64,000 bases of DNA from assembly GCF_900109515.1 (NCBI RefSeq), contig NZ_FOBD01000006.1, positions 1 to 64,000 of the forward strand, written 5' to 3'. The number at the start of each line of letters is the position of its first letter. Within the stretch, counting starts at the first letter, position 1. This DNA is from Paenibacillus sp. OK003 (GTDB lineage Bacteria; Bacillota; Bacilli; Paenibacillales; Paenibacillaceae). Positions 63,149-64,000 of this stretch are shown one piece after another. The translations under genes and the position numbers were made by a program. The notes under the pieces were generated by a model. That model searched no databases. It worked only from the letters and a program-made list of their open reading frames with translations, and was not told the DNA's origin.

Positions 63149-64000
63149 ATGCCATCCGTGGCGTTTTACACCTTAGGCTGCAAAGTTAATTTTTATGATA
63201 CAGAGGCGATTTGGCAATTGTTCAAAAATGAAGGATACGATCAGGTAGACTTTGACGAACAGACAGCGGATGTATACTTGATTAATACTTGTACAGTAAC
63301 CAATACCGGCGACAAAAAGAGCCGCCAGATTATCCGTCGCGCCATTCGGCGCAACCCGGATGCGATTGTAGCCGTTACAGGCTGTTACGCGCAAACTTCA
63401 CCAGCAGAGATTCTGGACATCCCTGGCGTGGATCTTGTTATCGGTACACAGGATCGGGACAAAATCTTGCCATATGTCAATGAAATTCAGGAATCACGTC
63501 AGCCCGTCAACGCTGTGCGCAACATCATGAAAACGCGGGTATTTGAAGAGATGGACGTACCGGATTTTGCCGATCGTACCCGTGCATTTCTTAAAATCCA
63601 GGATGGCTGCAATAACTTCTGTACGTTCTGCATTATTCCGTGGTCGCGTGGACTTTCCCGTAGCCGGGAAGCAAACAGCATCATCCAACAGGCTCATCAA
63701 CTCGTACACGCCGGATACAAGGAAATTGTCCTGACAGGCATACATACCGGTGGATATGGGGATGACATGGAGAATTACGATCTGACGGATCTGCTATGGG
63801 ACTTGGATAAAGTGGAGGGCCTGGAGCGTATTCGAATCAGCTCAATCGAAGCCAGTCAGATTGATGATCGGATGCTGGATGTGATCAAACGTTCAGACAA
63901 ACTTGTGCGCCACTTCCACATTCCGCTGCAAGCGGGCGATGATACCGTATTGAAACGTATGCGCCGTAAATATACGACCGAAGAGTTTTACAATAAAATG
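63149..64000 (+). CDS. mtaB: tRNA t6A37 methylthiotransferase MtaB, cut by the window end
   Basis: The first 284 residues of a radical SAM enzyme that converts t6A37 to ms2t6A37 in tRNA are present; no stop is reached by 64000. The N-terminal MTTase domain holds three cluster cysteines (TLGCKVN, NTCTVT, TGCYAQ), and the radical SAM motif is DGCNNFCTFCIIPW. GGGGGGA lies just before ATG 63149. It is coupled to rsmE, as yqeU-yqeV are in B. subtilis. Confidence 0.96.
   Translation, partial: MPSVAFYTLGCKVNFYDTEAIWQLFKNEGYDQVDFDEQTADVYLINTCTVTNTGDKKSRQIIRRAIRRNPDAIVAVTGCYAQTSPAEILDIPGVDLVIGTQDRDKILPYVNEIQESRQPVNAVRNIMKTRVFEEMDVPDFADRTRAFLKIQDGCNNFCTFCIIPWSRGLSRSREANSIIQQAHQLVHAGYKEIVLTGIHTGGYGDDMENYDLTDLLWDLDKVEGLERIRISSIEASQIDDRMLDVIKRSDKLVRHFHIPLQAGDDTVLKRMRRKYTTEEFYNKM

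Overview
The window reads as chromosomal DNA of a spore-forming, low-to-mid GC Firmicute, most likely Paenibacillus. The reasons are the S-layer (SLH)-anchored subtilase, the spoVAC-spoVAD-spoVAE trio, gpr/spoIIP, a YesM/YesN-type two-component system beside a sugar ABC transporter, strong AGGAGG-type ribosome binding sites with many GTG/TTG starts, and T-box and CIRCE control. No rRNA, tRNA, CRISPR array, intact insertion sequence or prophage was seen.

Layout. (1) 1-10 kb is accessory: a partial unknown frame at the left edge, a 1,891-residue surface protease, an XRE/TPR regulator, an immunity-like protein, and a QorB-like quinone reductase beside an Rrf2 regulator, with several strong palindromes between genes. 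(2) 10-16 kb is a carbohydrate-uptake locus: two permeases and a lipoprotein binding protein on the minus strand, divergent from a sensor kinase and an AraC-type response regulator. No transport ATPase is encoded here. (3) 16-19 kb holds a YfbR-like HD nucleotidase, a YdjM-like membrane protein and an M42 aminopeptidase. (4) 19-21.5 kb is sporulation: a 27-residue membrane peptide, then spoVAC-AD-AE. (5) 21.6-26 kb is a MoxR ATPase / DUF58 / transmembrane transglutaminase cluster. (6) 26-33 kb matches the B. subtilis yqeG-yqeH-aroE-yhbY-nadD-yqeK-rsfS-yqeM order, with a CvfB-like gene added and two repeat elements inserted. (7) 33-37 kb has a phosphotransferase and T-box-controlled leuS. (8) 36.8-42 kb has comER (minus) and comEA-comEB-comEC. 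(9) 42.6-45.1 kb has a small unknown gene and an ECF sigma/anti-sigma pair. (10) 45.4-53.9 kb has holA, rpsT, gpr, spoIIP, yqxA, lepA, hemW and a GNAT gene. (11) 54-64 kb is the CIRCE-controlled hrcA-grpE-dnaK-dnaJ operon, followed by a small cassette of unnamed proteins, then prmA, an M50 protease, rsmE and a cut-off mtaB.

Most of 26-64 kb keeps the ancestral Bacillus order, so the departures stand out. They are the insertions after yqeM (phosphotransferase, leuS), between comEC and holA (sigma/anti-sigma), before hrcA (GNAT), between dnaJ and prmA (two related small proteins around a YfhD-like gene), and between prmA and rsmE (M50 protease). The signals I could not explain by known families are non-coding: a two-copy dispersed element with RNA-like stems (28748-28896 and 59641-59827), a 170-bp element flanked by a 12-bp duplication after yqeK, a 120-bp tandem duplication with perfect hairpins after lepA, and several perfect operator-like palindromes.
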